From Sphingomonas rosea (GTDB taxonomy: Bacteria; Pseudomonadota; Alphaproteobacteria; Sphingomonadales; Sphingomonadaceae), in the NCBI RefSeq assembly GCF_039538065.1, contig NZ_BAABBR010000001.1, positions 620,001-684,000 of the forward strand: a stretch of DNA of 64,000 nt. Reading direction: 5' to 3'. The first letter of the stretch is position 1. Each line of letters starts with the position of its first letter. The notes under the pieces are model-generated. The model worked only from the letters and a program-made list of their open reading frames with translations, had not been told where the DNA came from and searched no databases. Positions 10,372 to 21,972 of the stretch are shown here, piece by piece. Position numbers and translations under genes: made by a program.

Positions 10372-11657
10372 CGGCGGGCGAGCCGGGGCTGGGCGCGGGC
10401 GGCGCCGTCGCGCCCGTAGATGTCGTCGTAGACCGCGATTTCGCTGCCGCTCGGCACCGTCGTCAGATACGTGAGATAGACCGGCACCGGCGTCGCCAGC
10501 GGGACTTTCTGCTCGGGGGCCATGCCCTTGGCCTTGAGCGGCTTGCCGAACAGCCAGGCGCCAAGCCGGCTGGCCGCCTCGAGGCGGACGCAGCCGCCGC
10601 TGAACAGCCGCGAGGCCTCGCCGAACAATTCGTCCTGCGGGGTGTCGTGGAGATAGATGCCCTGCGCATTGGGGAACATGAACTTCATGTCGCCCATGCT
10701 GTTCGACGGACCGGGCAGCTGGCGCAGCCGCACTTCCTGACGGCCTGCGGCGATCGCCGACCAGTCGAGCCCGGCGGGATTGACCACCTTGGCGTTATCG
10801 GACCAGTCGGACAGCACCTGATAGCCCTTGGCCTTGAGGTAAGGCAGCCCGCCCTTGACCACGTTGGGCGCAATCCGCTCGGCCGCAAGGTCGCTGGGCA
10901 CGTTCCAGTAAGGCCGGAGCGAGGCGTAGCGGATATAGGCCGCCATCATCGGCGTCGCATATTTGGGCTTGCCCACCACCACCCGCATCATGTCGACCGT
11001 CTGCCCGTTCTCGATCATGAAGAGGCGCTGGGCGGCGGCGTTCACCAGCACATATTTGCCGCTCGCCGGGAGGCTGCGGACGCGCTGCATGTTGAGCTGC
11101 ACGAGCTGGCGGGTCCGCGGGTCGAGCGACCCGTCGGTCACCTGGCGACGCAGCTGCGCATAATAAGGGTGCATCCAGCCCATGTTGCGGACGAAGGCGT
11201 CCGGGTCGGGGGCGCTCGAGAGCGACCGCAGCAGCTCCGCGGCGGCAGGCGCTTGCGGCTTCAATTGCGGATCGACGTAGATGACGCCGACATTGGGCGC
11301 GCGGCGAAGATCCTGCGCGTAACGCACATAGGCCTCGCTCAGCGCGCGGTCGGCCCGGGCGACGGCGGCGGGGTTCCCGCCAAAGGCGCCGCGCACCAGT
11401 CGCGACAGTTCGCGGGTGCGATAGCGCTTGGGATCGAGGCCATCTACCTGCGCAGTCGAGAGCAGCCGGACGAGCTCGGTTGCGGCCTGCCCACCCTGAT
11501 CCCTGAAGAAGATCGAGCCCGGAATCCGCACGGCGGCGACCTGCGCGGTCGCGGGCGCGGCGAGGCTCATCGGTGCGAGCAAAAGGCCCGCACAAACAAG
11601 TGCCGGGCGCATGACGCGCCCGGCACGAACGCCACTCAGAATACGCAAGTGGGTCAT
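10368..11657 (-). CDS. L,D-transpeptidase (YkuD family) with scaffold domain
   Basis: 429 residues. A signal peptide (about 1-35) ends in an ATAQ-type site. A helical scaffold region (about 40-215) follows, then the YkuD catalytic domain (about 220-390) with His337 in YLHDTP and the nucleophile Cys356 in SGGCVRLE. Such enzymes make 3-3 cross-links in peptidoglycan or attach proteins to it in the periplasm. The ATG at 11657 is chosen because AAGGAG sits five bases upstream; the TTG three bases further up is too close to it. Nine bases separate it from the upstream lipoprotein gene, so the two are probably one operon, possibly for envelope maintenance. Confidence 0.88.
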   Translation of the reverse strand: MTHLRILSGVRAGRVMRPALVCAGLLLAPMSLAAPATAQVAAVRIPGSIFFRDQGGQAATELVRLLSTAQVDGLDPKRYRTRELSRLVRGAFGGNPAAVARADRALSEAYVRYAQDLRRAPNVGVIYVDPQLKPQAPAAAELLRSLSSAPDPDAFVRNMGWMHPYYAQLRRQVTDGSLDPRTRQLVQLNMQRVRSLPASGKYVLVNAAAQRLFMIENGQTVDMMRVVVGKPKYATPMMAAYIRYASLRPYWNVPSDLAAERIAPNVVKGGLPYLKAKGYQVLSDWSDNAKVVNPAGLDWSAIAAGRQEVRLRQLPGPSNSMGDMKFMFPNAQGIYLHDTPQDELFGEASRLFSGGCVRLEAASRLGAWLFGKPLKAKGMAPEQKVPLATPVPVYLTYLTTVPSGSEIAVYDDIYGRDGAARAQPRLARR

Positions 11658-11666
11658 CAATTCTCC

Positions 11667-12245
11667 TTAGCCGCGCTCGCCGCTCCGGGTCGGCGTGCTC
11701 ATCGGCTGCTGGTAGGTGCCGGCAGGCGCCTGGGTCTGGGCAGGGGCGCCCGGGTAATATTGCCCGTTCTGGACGTAACCGTCGACCCGGCCATCACGAT
11801 CCTGGTCGGCCCAGATGGCGCCGGCGAGACCGCCAACCACCGCACCCGCAACCGCGCCCTCGAGGACGCTGACGCCCGGGATCAGCGCGCCGCCGACGGC
11901 ACCGATCGCCGCACCGGCGCCGACGCCCGTGACGACACGGCCCGTGGTCGAATCCCAGCCGCTCGGCGCGCCCGAATAATATTGTCCGTTCTGGACGTAG
12001 CCATCGGCCACGCCGTCATTGTTGCTGTCCGACCAGACCGCGCCGGCGAGACCGCCGACCGCGGCGCCGACGGCGGCACCGGTGATGGCGCTCACGCCAG
12101 GAACGACGGCGCCAACCGCGGCACCGCCAACGGCACCCACAGCGGCGCCGGTGGCGGCGTCGGCGAGGGTGTCATTGCTGGTGGTGGCGCAAGCGCCGAG
12201 CGAGAGCGAGCTGGCAGCCGCCAGTGCGATCAGTGTCTTCTTCAT
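11667..12245 (-). CDS. Glycine-zipper lipoprotein with two EF-hand-like loops
   Basis: 192 residues from ATG 12245, preceded by GGAGAAGG. The signal peptide ends in lipobox LGAC, so it should be a lipid-anchored envelope protein. The mature part is a duplication: each half has a hydrophobic glycine-zipper segment (GAAVGAVGGAAVGAV and GAAIGAVGGALIPGV) followed by a D-x-[DN]-x-DG loop (SDSNNDGVADGYV and ADQDRDGRVDGYV) and the motif QNGQYY. Glycine zippers are known in 17-kDa surface antigen and OmpA-associated lipoproteins. The loops resemble calcium-binding EF-hands, which is inference. It precedes the L,D-transpeptidase gene in an apparent operon. Confidence 0.75.
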   Translation of the reverse strand: MKKTLIALAAASSLSLGACATTSNDTLADAATGAAVGAVGGAAVGAVVPGVSAITGAAVGAAVGGLAGAVWSDSNNDGVADGYVQNGQYYSGAPSGWDSTTGRVVTGVGAGAAIGAVGGALIPGVSVLEGAVAGAVVGGLAGAIWADQDRDGRVDGYVQNGQYYPGAPAQTQAPAGTYQQPMSTPTRSGERG

Positions 12246-12548
12246 ATGCCTTCTCCCGTTGGTTTCCGGCGACCCGGCGGTTCGTGCCGCTAATCGGCAC
12301 ACCCCGCGCCACCGGCGCAGGAGAACAACCATGGTCAGCGCGGCAGCAACGCAAGGCTTTCGCAACCGGTTCCGGCCACGCAACAAGCCGCTCGATTCCA
12401 ACGATTATTTGCTAATTAAGCAGCTTTGATGGCTGTGTGATGAACCCCTGTTCGCCCACCCCCGCCGGCATCCTCGCACGCCCTCGCCCGAGCCGCCTCC
12501 AATCCTCCTAAGATGGAGTGACGAACCGACCTTGCGAGAGCCTCGCCC
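12246..12548. other. Divergent promoter region, lipoprotein versus hybrid kinase
   Basis: 303 bases between two divergently read genes. An AT-rich patch at about 12400-12428 is a candidate promoter. A 32-codon ORF with a good ribosome-binding site lies inside (separate entry). Nothing else is recognisable. Confidence 0.4.
12331..12429 (+). CDS. Possible 32-residue small protein
   Basis: The ATG at 12331 is preceded by AGGAG seven bases upstream, and a short ORF of 32 codons ends at TGA 12427-12429. The product is basic at first (FRNRFRPRNK) with a hydrophobic tail. No family is recognised. It could equally be chance; the ribosome-binding site is the only support. Confidence 0.25.
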   Translation: MVSAAATQGFRNRFRPRNKPLDSNDYLLIKQL

Positions 12549-14561
12549 GTGACCTTCCACCAGCGCATCCCATTCCCGCTCGGCGATGCCTGGCGCCTCA
12601 GGGAGGGCGAGGATCTGCGGGACTTCGATGCCCGCTCGCTTTCGCACCTCATCGCCGAGACGACCCGCGATGCCTTTGTCGCAGTCGATGGCGACAACCG
12701 GATCGTCTACTGGAACCGCGGTGCCGAGGTGACCTTCGGCTGGGCGCGCGAAGAGGCGATCGGCCAGTCGCTCGACATGATCATTCCCGACGCGCATCAG
12801 GCGGCCCATTCGGCCGGCGTCAGGCGCCTTGTCGAAGGGGGTGTACCCAAGCTTGTCGGCAAGGCCGTCGAGGTCCCTTCGCTCCGCAAGGACGGGACCG
12901 GCCTCCCCGTCGAGCTTTCGCTCACCATGTGGAGCGAGCCAGGCACCGATCGTCCGGCTGGCTTCGCCGCGATCATGCGCGACATCACCCGCCGCCGCGA
13001 GCTGGAGGAAGAGCGCAACGCCACCGCCCGCCGGCTCGAGGAGCAGATGGCCGCCGTCGAGGCATCGAATGACGGCATCGGGATCACCGACGCCGAGGGC
13101 ATTTTCCTCTTCATGAACACAGCGCATGCGCGGCTATTCGGCTTCGACACCGCCGAGGAAGCGGTCGGGATCCACTGGAAGACGCTGTACGAGCCCGCAG
13201 AAGCCGAGCGGATCGAGGCCGAGGCCATGCCCGTCGTCATGGCGCACGGCGCGTGGCGCGGCGAAGCGCGCGGACGCCACCGCGACGGGCACGCCATCGA
13301 GCAGGAGATCACGCTCTCCGCCGGCGCCAACGGCGGGCTCGTCTGCACCACCCGCGACATCGCCGAGCGCCAACGCGCGCTGCGCGAACGCATCCAGGCG
13401 CGCGAACAATTGCTGCTCGCCGAACGGCAGGAGACGATCGGCCGGGTCCTGTCGGGCATGGCCCACGACTTCAACAATCTGATGGCGATGATCTCGGCCT
13501 CGGCCGCGACGCTCGAGGACGACAGCGGCGACCGAGTCGCCAAGGCGCACCGAATCCAGAGCGCCGCCGCGGCCGCCTCCAAGCTCCTTCACAAGATCCT
13601 CAAGCCCGAGCGCCGCGCCGCCGACCGCCAGGCCATCGACCTCGGCAAGGTCGTCCGCGAAGTCGCCGACCTCATCGAGGTCAGCCTCAGTCCCGGCCAC
13701 GCCATCGACGTTTCGGTCCCCGCCGAGCCGGTCTCGATCCATGCCGACGAAAGCGAGGTCATGCAGGTGCTGATGAACCTGTGCACCAATGCCCGCGACG
13801 CGCTTCCGGCCGGTGGCGCCGGGCGGATCAGCCTCGCGGTCGATCTCGTCGACGGGGACAGCCTCGGCGCGACTCCGACCGTCGGGACCCGCCCGCGCGG
13901 CAAGGTCGCCCTCCTTCACGTCAGCGACACTGGCTGCGGCATCGCGGGCCCCGACCTCGCCCGGATCTTCGAACCCTTCGTCACCCACGGCAAGGCGCTC
14001 GGCACCGGGCTCGGCCTCGCGGTCGTCGCGCGGCTCGTCACCGAGGCAGGCGGCGCCATCTACCTCACCACCGGTCCCGCCGGTAGCAGCTTCGCCCTCG
14101 CGCTCCCCGCCGGCCCGCCCGGACGCGACGCCGGCCAGCCCGAACGCCGCCAGTCGCCGATCGACCTGTCGGGCCGCTTCATCATCTCGGTCGACGACAA
14201 TCCCGCGCTCCTCGACCTCATCGCGGTCCACCTCGAGCGCGCGGGCGCCGAGGTCTGCCCTTGCCTGTCGCCACTCGACGGGCTCGAGGTGCTGCGCGAC
14301 GAGGGCACCGCCTGGGACGCGATCGTGGTCGACTACGACATGCCCGAGATGAGCGGGGTCGACTTCGCCACCGTCGCCCGCCGGCTTCGGCCCGAGGTCC
14401 CCATCCTGCTCTGCTCCGCCGTCGCCGAGGACCTGATCCTTACCGCCGCGCAACGCGATCTCTTCGCCGCGATCATCTCGAAGAGCGCTCTCCACAAGAA
14501 CTTGCCGCGTGCGCTCGCGTCGCTCTTGCCTGCGAGCCCGCCCACGGAGACCCGGACATGA
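12549..14561 (+). CDS. Hybrid PAS-domain sensor histidine kinase with C-terminal receiver
   Basis: 670 residues from a GTG start; no membrane segment is evident, so it is probably cytosolic. Two PAS domains (about 28-155 and 165-285) lead to a HisKA-type helix with His306 (MAHDFNN), an HATPase domain (N box NLCTNARDAL, then DTGCGI and GTGLGL) and a receiver (about 535-660) with Asp595 in VVDYDMPEMSG. Its stop overlaps the start of the downstream LuxR-type regulator (ATGA), so they form a co-translated two-component pair. The signal sensed is unknown. The start codon is the weakest part of the call because the ribosome-binding site is poor. Confidence 0.88.
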   Translation: MTFHQRIPFPLGDAWRLREGEDLRDFDARSLSHLIAETTRDAFVAVDGDNRIVYWNRGAEVTFGWAREEAIGQSLDMIIPDAHQAAHSAGVRRLVEGGVPKLVGKAVEVPSLRKDGTGLPVELSLTMWSEPGTDRPAGFAAIMRDITRRRELEEERNATARRLEEQMAAVEASNDGIGITDAEGIFLFMNTAHARLFGFDTAEEAVGIHWKTLYEPAEAERIEAEAMPVVMAHGAWRGEARGRHRDGHAIEQEITLSAGANGGLVCTTRDIAERQRALRERIQAREQLLLAERQETIGRVLSGMAHDFNNLMAMISASAATLEDDSGDRVAKAHRIQSAAAAASKLLHKILKPERRAADRQAIDLGKVVREVADLIEVSLSPGHAIDVSVPAEPVSIHADESEVMQVLMNLCTNARDALPAGGAGRISLAVDLVDGDSLGATPTVGTRPRGKVALLHVSDTGCGIAGPDLARIFEPFVTHGKALGTGLGLAVVARLVTEAGGAIYLTTGPAGSSFALALPAGPPGRDAGQPERRQSPIDLSGRFIISVDDNPALLDLIAVHLERAGAEVCPCLSPLDGLEVLRDEGTAWDAIVVDYDMPEMSGVDFATVARRLRPEVPILLCSAVAEDLILTAAQRDLFAAIISKSALHKNLPRALASLLPASPPTETRT

Positions 14562-15133
14562 AGCTCCTCGTTGTCGACGATCACGAAATGCTGCGCGATG
14601 CGCTTTGCGCCTATCTGCGCAACGATCCCGACTTCACCGTCGCCGAGGCCGAGGACGTCCCCTCCGCGCTTCGCACCATCCGTCGCGAGGGCGGGTTCGA
14701 CATCGTCCTCCTCGACTTCCAGCTCCCCGGCATGGACGGGCTCGACGGCCTGCGCGAAGTCGTGTCGGCCAATGGCGGCCGCCCGGTCGCCCTCTTCTCG
14801 GGCACCGCCAACGCCGATGTCGGCGCGGCGGCGCTGCGCTGCGGGGCCGCGGCCTTCCTGTCGAAGACTATGCCGCTCGAGGAACTCAAGATCGAGCTTC
14901 GCAACCTCGCCACGGCGGGCCCGTCGCGCTGGGCGCCCGCCGGCCCCGAAGCCGCCGCCCCGACGGTCCAACTCAGCCCGCGCCAGCAGCAGGTCCTCGA
15001 AGGCATTCGCAGCGGTCGCTCGAGCGCCGACCTCGCGCGCGACCTCGGGCTTAACGAAGCGACTGTTCGGATGACGATGAAATTGCTGTTCGCCAAGCTG
15101 CGCGTCGACGATCAGGCCCGGACGGCCTGTTGA
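14558..15133 (+). CDS. NarL/FixJ-type response regulator
   Basis: 191 residues. The receiver domain (1-120) has Asp53 in LLDFQLPGMDG and an acidic pair at VVDDHE. The C-terminal LuxR-type helix-turn-helix (about 135-190) begins LSPRQQQVL. Its ATG at 14558 overlaps the kinase stop by four bases, so the preceding hybrid kinase is its likely cognate sensor. Probable role: a DNA-binding transcription regulator activated by phosphorylation. Confidence 0.88.
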   Translation: MKLLVVDDHEMLRDALCAYLRNDPDFTVAEAEDVPSALRTIRREGGFDIVLLDFQLPGMDGLDGLREVVSANGGRPVALFSGTANADVGAAALRCGAAAFLSKTMPLEELKIELRNLATAGPSRWAPAGPEAAAPTVQLSPRQQQVLEGIRSGRSSADLARDLGLNEATVRMTMKLLFAKLRVDDQARTAC

Positions 15134-15158
15134 GCGCTTCGCAAGAAGAAGGAAATGC

Positions 15159-15251
15159 TGGCGGAGACGGAGGGATTCGAACCCTCGGTACGAGTAATCC
15201 CCGTACGGCGGTTTAGCAAACCGCTGGTTTCAGCCACTCACCCACGTCTCC
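15159..15251 (-). tRNA. tRNA-Ser, anticodon GCU
   Basis: 93 nucleotides including an encoded CCA. The acceptor stem GGAGACG/CGTCTCC, the anticodon loop TTTGCTAAA on a CGG/CCG stem, a long serine-type variable arm and the T-arm GGTTCGAATCC are all readable on the minus strand. It decodes AGC and AGU serine codons. Confidence 0.95.
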
Positions 15252-15382
15252 GGATGCATCGGCAGGCAGGCGCTTAGCGGACGCTCCCGTGCCGTTCAAC
15301 CTGTTTGCTGCGGAAGTGTCACGAAGATGGTCGCAACGGATGAACGGGTCGCTCGCATTCGTTCCTGCGATCGCCAACGGCC

Positions 15383-15450
15383 TTGATCCAGAGCAAAGGA
15401 AAATGTCGGAAAGCCGACACTGAAACTCGCCTAAGCCCTTATAAAATAAG
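15383..15450 (+). promoter_or_regulatory. Candidate Fnr/FixK-type box, palindrome and promoter
   Basis: TTGATCCAGAGCAA at 15383-15396 matches the Fnr/FixK consensus TTGAT-N4-ATCAA with one mismatch. A perfect inverted repeat TGTCGG-AAAG-CCGACA follows at 15404-15419. An AT-rich stretch (TTATAAAATAAG, about 15439-15450) could be a -10 region. All lie about 95-160 bases upstream of the Crp/Fnr-family gene, so autoregulation or control by another family member is plausible. Confidence 0.4.
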
Positions 15451-15543
15451 CTATTGCTTCGGCTCGAAACGATAGCGTAATGCTTCGCGCCGCGGTGCTG
15501 TTACGGGCCGGGGGGCTCATCGCCAGTTTAGAGAGTGGGGGCA

Positions 15544-16302
15544 ATGGATCTTCCTGGAGAGACGATTGGCGAGCCCAGCCTTGCGGCCGCCTTTACCGGT
15601 AACCGCTTGCTGGCCACGCTTGGCGAGAGCGATCGTGCGCGCCTGTCGCCCCACGCGCGCATTCTGACCCTGACCAGCGGCGAGGCCGTGCTCCGGTCGG
15701 GCGAGACGGTTCAGCAAAGCCTCTTCCCCTTCGACGGCTGCATGATCTCGCTGCAGCGCGAACTGGTCGGCTGCCGCTCGGTCGAGGTTGCGGCAATTGG
15801 CCGCGAGGGCGCCGTCGGCGGAATCATCAGCTGCGGCAAGGCGCCCGCTTTCACCAACGCCGTGGTGCAGTTGCCGGGGCCCGCCCTGGTCGTCCCGCTC
15901 GAAGTCCTCGAGGATGCCAAGAGCGAAAGCCCACACCTCAAGAACCTCTTCTGTCGCTATTCCGATGCGCTCCTCGCGCAGGTCATGCAGTCGGTCGCGT
16001 GCAATGCCTTCCACCCGATCGAGGCGCGCGCCGCCCGCTGGCTGCTCCACGCGCAGGATCGTGCGGCGGGCGACCGCCTCGCGCTGACCCAGGAGAGCCT
16101 CGCCGGCCTGCTCGGCGTCCAGCGCACCACCGTCAACGCGGTCGCGCGCGTCCTTCAGGAGCAGGGGCTCATCGCCTATCGCCGCGGCGCGATCCAGGTC
16201 ATCGACCGCCCCGGCCTCCTGCGCGCGAGCTGCGATTGCTACCGCGCGGTGGAGGATCATTTCCAGGCCGTGCTCGGCGACGACGGCCGCGGCAAGGTCT
16301 GA
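15544..16302 (+). CDS. Crp/Fnr-family transcriptional regulator
   Basis: 252 residues. The N-terminal cyclic-nucleotide-binding-like domain (about 20-140) leads to a C-terminal winged helix (about 150-225) with the motif LTQESLAGLLGVQRTTVNAV, the Crp-type recognition helix. The N-terminal Cys cluster of true Fnr is not present, so the signal is unknown. ATG 15544 is preferred over GTG 15535 because the purine-rich GAGAGTGGGGG sits just upstream of it. A candidate Fnr-like box lies about 150 bases upstream. The stop directly abuts that of pyrC on the other strand (TGATCA). Confidence 0.85.
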   Translation: MDLPGETIGEPSLAAAFTGNRLLATLGESDRARLSPHARILTLTSGEAVLRSGETVQQSLFPFDGCMISLQRELVGCRSVEVAAIGREGAVGGIISCGKAPAFTNAVVQLPGPALVVPLEVLEDAKSESPHLKNLFCRYSDALLAQVMQSVACNAFHPIEARAARWLLHAQDRAAGDRLALTQESLAGLLGVQRTTVNAVARVLQEQGLIAYRRGAIQVIDRPGLLRASCDCYRAVEDHFQAVLGDDGRGKV

Positions 16303-17334
16303 TCAGCCGGCGAGGCGCCAGCCGAGCGTCTCGCCCGCATGGAAAGGCACCAAGTCCGACCCCGCCGCCGGCAGCCGCTCGGGCACCGTCACCGCCGCGC
16401 GCTCGAGCGTCACCGTCCCCTCATTGAGCGGCAAGCGATAGAAACGCGGCCCGTGCTCGGAGGCGAACCCCTCCAGCCGATCGAGTGCACCTTCCTCGTC
16501 GAACACCGCCGCATAGCTTTCGAGCGCGAAGGGCGCGTTCCAGATGCCCGCGCAGCCGCAGCCACTTTCCTTGGCTTCCTTGAGGTGCGGCGCGCTGTCG
16601 GTGCCGAGGAAGAACTTGGGGCTGCCTGACACCGCCGCCGCGCGTACGGCCAGCCGATGCCGCTCGCGCTTCACCACCGGCAGGCAATAAGCGTGGGGCC
16701 TCAGCCCGCCGGCGAACAGCGCGTTCCGGTTAAGGTGCAGGTGCTGCGGGGTGATCGTGGCGGCAAGATTGGGCCCTGCCGCCATCACGAATTCGGCAGC
16801 GTCGGCGGTGGTGATATGCTCGAGCACGATCCGCAGATCGGGAAAATCGCGCAGAACCGGGGCCAGCACCCGCTCGAGGAAGACCGCCTCGCGATCGAAG
16901 ATGTCGATCTCGGGATCGGTCACCTCGCCGTGGACGCACAGCACCATTCCGATCCGCTGCATGCGCTCGAGCGCCGCATGAATGTACCGGACATCGGTCA
17001 CGCCGCTGTGGCTGTTGGTCGTCGCCCCCGCCGGATAGAGCTTGGCCGCGACCCACACGCCCTCGGCATGGCCACGCTCGAGCTCGTCGGGATCGATGCT
17101 GTCGGTCAGATAGCAGGTCATCAGCGGTTCGAAGCCCGGCCCCGCCGCTGCCCGGATACGCTCCCGATAGGCGCGCGCCGCATCGACGCTCGTCACGGGC
17201 GGCACGAGGTTGGGCATGATGATCGCCCGTGCGAACTGTCGCGCGCTGTACGGCGCCACCGCCTCGAGCATCGCGCCGTCGCGCAGGTGCAGGTGCCAGT
17301 CGTCGGGGCTGCGGATGGTGAGGCGGTCGGTCAT
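16303..17334 (-). CDS. pyrC: Dihydroorotase (class II, PyrC)
   Basis: 343 residues, the normal length of E. coli-type PyrC. It closes carbamoyl-aspartate to dihydroorotate in pyrimidine synthesis. Visible zinc ligands are His14 and His16 (WHLHLRD); the carboxylated Lys98 ([13 protein letters not shown]), HGE and LEHITT motifs and the GTDSAPH loop follow in order. Start ATG 17334 gives the family N-terminus; codons further upstream run into a REP-like palindrome. It converges on the Crp/Fnr gene and is divergent from ygfZ. Confidence 0.95.
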   Translation of the reverse strand: MTDRLTIRSPDDWHLHLRDGAMLEAVAPYSARQFARAIIMPNLVPPVTSVDAARAYRERIRAAAGPGFEPLMTCYLTDSIDPDELERGHAEGVWVAAKLYPAGATTNSHSGVTDVRYIHAALERMQRIGMVLCVHGEVTDPEIDIFDREAVFLERVLAPVLRDFPDLRIVLEHITTADAAEFVMAAGPNLAATITPQHLHLNRNALFAGGLRPHAYCLPVVKRERHRLAVRAAAVSGSPKFFLGTDSAPHLKEAKESGCGCAGIWNAPFALESYAAVFDEEGALDRLEGFASEHGPRFYRLPLNEGTVTLERAAVTVPERLPAAGSDLVPFHAGETLGWRLAG

Positions 17335-17347
17335 GGGTCCCCGGGAT

Positions 17348-17414
17348 CGTTCGCCCTGAGCGCAGTCGAAGGGCGGTTGGCGCTGGCGTGCTTCGACTTC
17401 GCTCAGCACGAACG
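17348..17414. repeat. REP-like inverted pair
   Basis: Two near-identical arms in opposite orientation, 17348-17373 (CGTTCGCCCTGAGCGCAGTC...) and 17390-17414 (GCTTCGACTTCGCTCAGCAC...), each built on the core CTGAGC-GAAGTCGAAG. This core is common between genes in sphingomonads and relatives. It lies between pyrC and ygfZ. Confidence 0.7.
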
Positions 17415-17453
17415 AGGTCTGTTCTTTGGCGCCGCAGTCCTTAGCTAAGCTCC

Positions 17454-18152
17454 ATGCCCCAGACCACCCTCACCGACCGCGCCCTTATCCGTCTCTCGGG
17501 CGAGGACGTTCGCGGCTTTCTCCAGGGGCTCGTCACCAACGACGTCACCGGCCCGCTTCCGGTCTGGACCGGCCTCCTTTCGGCGCAGGGCAAGTGCCTG
17601 TTCGATTTCCTCGTCTGGAGCGACGGTGACGACCTGCTGGTCGACGGCGAGGCCGAGACCATCGACGAGCTGGCGAAACGCCTGCGCATGTATCGCCTCC
17701 GCCGCCCGATCACGATCGAGCGCGACGAGGCGCTGGCGGTCCATTGGTCCCCGGATGGCGAGCAAGGTGTCGCCGACCCCCGCCTTCCCGCACTCGGTCG
17801 CCGCTGGTTGGCGCCGGCCGGCGAACCCGCCCTCGGCTGGCTGGCGCATCGCCTCTCCCTCGGCGTGTGCGAAGGCCGCGCCGAACTCGGCGATCTCCTC
17901 TGGCTCGAATGCAACGCCGCCGAGCTGAACGGCGTCAGCTTCACCAAGGGCTGCTACGTCGGGCAGGAAAATACCGCGCGGATGAACTGGCGGCAGAAGG
18001 TCAACCGCCGGCTCGTCGTCGTGCCCGCGGCCGAGCCCGGCCCGCGCGCCAAGGCCTATTATCCCGACCTTGGCCTTGCGGTGGAGCACCGCCGGGTCGA
18101 CGACCTCGCCGGCCTGCCACTTCCCGACTGGCTCGCCGCCGCGATCGCCTAG
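17454..18152 (+). CDS. ygfZ: YgfZ/GcvT-fold folate-binding protein for iron-sulfur cluster repair
   Basis: 232 residues. The diagnostic motif KGCYVGQE with Cys167 is intact, and the GcvT-like fold begins with the usual [19 protein letters not shown]. YgfZ proteins bind tetrahydrofolate and support maturation or repair of certain [4Fe-4S] enzymes. Aconitase, a typical [4Fe-4S] enzyme, is encoded just beyond it on the other strand. It is shorter than E. coli YgfZ (about 326 residues), as is usual for alphaproteobacterial members. Its stop shares CTAG with the convergent small membrane protein gene. Confidence 0.88.
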   Translation: MPQTTLTDRALIRLSGEDVRGFLQGLVTNDVTGPLPVWTGLLSAQGKCLFDFLVWSDGDDLLVDGEAETIDELAKRLRMYRLRRPITIERDEALAVHWSPDGEQGVADPRLPALGRRWLAPAGEPALGWLAHRLSLGVCEGRAELGDLLWLECNAAELNGVSFTKGCYVGQENTARMNWRQKVNRRLVVVPAAEPGPRAKAYYPDLGLAVEHRRVDDLAGLPLPDWLAAAIA

Positions 18153-18411
18153 GCGGCGGCCTCGCGCCGCCGTGAAGAAGCGATCCTGACCAGCGCGACG
18201 ATGCCGATCCCCGCCCAGATCACGTTCAGCACCGCCGACGGCCACGCCTTGAAGTAGCCCGAGTTGATGATGAAGCCGATCGCCCCCAGCACGTTCATCG
18301 ACTGATAGAGCGGCGACTTGGCATCGACCTTGCCCGCGGTCAGCAGCGCATAGCCGCCAAGGATCAGCAGAGCGGCGGCCCACCCTGCGATATCGACCAG
18401 CAGCTTTTCGG

Positions 18412-18415
<4 letters not shown>
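18149..18415 (-). CDS. Small CBU_0592-like membrane protein
   Basis: 88 residues with about three hydrophobic helices (about 6-28, 38-56, 60-78) and a basic tail SSRRREAAA. It resembles the CBU_0592 family of small permease-like proteins; function unknown. The ATG at 18415 overlaps the acnA stop (ATGA), so it is translationally coupled to aconitase, and its own stop shares CTAG with ygfZ. Confidence 0.7.
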
Positions 18416-21090
<2,675 letters not shown>

Positions 21091-21173
21091 GCGGAAAATC
21101 TCGCTTCAGACTGTGGGATTGCGGTCGCCCTTAGCAAGGCTTTCGAGGGGCCGCAAAGGGCCGCGCAACTTCG

Positions 21174-21626
21174 TCAGTGACCGTCGCCTACCCGCTCGAT
21201 CGCGCGCTTGGCCTTCTCGCCGTCGGCAATGTCGTTGGTCCGCTTGGCCGCTTCCTCGACCAGTTGCTTGGCTTCGTGGCGAAGCTCGCGGATTTCCTCC
21301 TCGTCGAGCTCTTCCTCGATCCCCGCGAGCTCGTTGCGCGCCCGGCGCGTCGCCTTGATCAATTCATCGAGCTTGGCATGCATCGCCACGTCGCGACGAT
21401 GGGCCTCCTGCTCGCGGTCATATTGCCCGTTCAGCACCATCTGGGTGAGCGTGATGGCGAGGATCGACAGCGCCGCGGTCAGGCCGTCGGCATGGAAGCC
21501 CAGCAGGAACCAGCCGGCACAAAAGACGATGACCCCGATCTGCATCGCAGGATGCGCGAAAAGCCGGCTCATGGCGTCCGAGAAGCGGTCGCCGATCCGG
21601 ACCATGATGTTCTTTTCGGTGGCCAT
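21174..21626 (-). CDS. Low-affinity iron permease family protein
   Basis: 150 residues. A short cytosolic start is followed by two hydrophobic helices (about 27-46 and 48-66), then a long charged helical tail (about 70-150) rich in Glu, Arg and Lys, probably coiled coil. This matches the Iron_permease (Fet4-like) family of small bacterial members. Actual iron transport by these short forms is not established. It lies 83 bases upstream of acnA in the same direction, so co-transcription is possible. Confidence 0.7.
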   Translation of the reverse strand: MATEKNIMVRIGDRFSDAMSRLFAHPAMQIGVIVFCAGWFLLGFHADGLTAALSILAITLTQMVLNGQYDREQEAHRRDVAMHAKLDELIKATRRARNELAGIEEELDEEEIRELRHEAKQLVEEAAKRTNDIADGEKAKRAIERVGDGH

Positions 21627-21774
21627 TGCGGCCCCTCAACGATCCGAGTCCCCCAAATGTTGCGTCCGATCTGGGGAAGAGTTGACGCCGGAGGGAACAA
21701 GCCTGTGCCCTGGGGGTTGAGCAGAGTCTGGCGCGCCTTGCGCGCGCATCATTCGTGATGAGTGGGGAAAGCGA

Positions 21775-21972
21775 ATGCCGTTCACCAGCTCTGCCTTCGA
21801 CCGCCGTCTCGCCGCTTTCGAGCGGGCCGAGCAGGGTCGCTTCGGTCGCCCGCTCGGTGACGACAGCCTCGCCCGCGTCGCGCTTGCCCGCCGCATCGCC
21901 CGCGCCGTCTCGCCCGCGGTCGCCGACCCCGCCACCGTTTCGCGGGGCTCGGGCTTCCTGCTCCAGCGCTAG
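21775..21972 (+). CDS. Small basic hypothetical protein
   Basis: 65 residues, Arg- and Ala-rich, with no recognised domain. Support comes from a purine-rich stretch (GGGGAAAGCG) directly before ATG 21775 and from a stop that shares CTAG with corA, the arrangement seen at seven other convergent gene ends in this window. It could still be a chance ORF in GC-rich DNA. Confidence 0.45.
   Translation: MPFTSSAFDRRLAAFERAEQGRFGRPLGDDSLARVALARRIARAVSPAVADPATVSRGSGFLLQR

Noticed and set aside
10269-12293. Plus-strand frame of 674 codons
   Set aside because: Runs antisense through the L,D-transpeptidase and lipoprotein genes; the product has no domain and is Arg/His-rich.
13134-14495. Minus-strand frame of 453 codons
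   Set aside because: Antisense to the hybrid kinase, which has intact H, N, G and D motifs.
17348-17414. Intrinsic terminator between pyrC and ygfZ
   Set aside because: Both genes read away from this region, and the inverted pair has no T run; it fits a REP-like element better.
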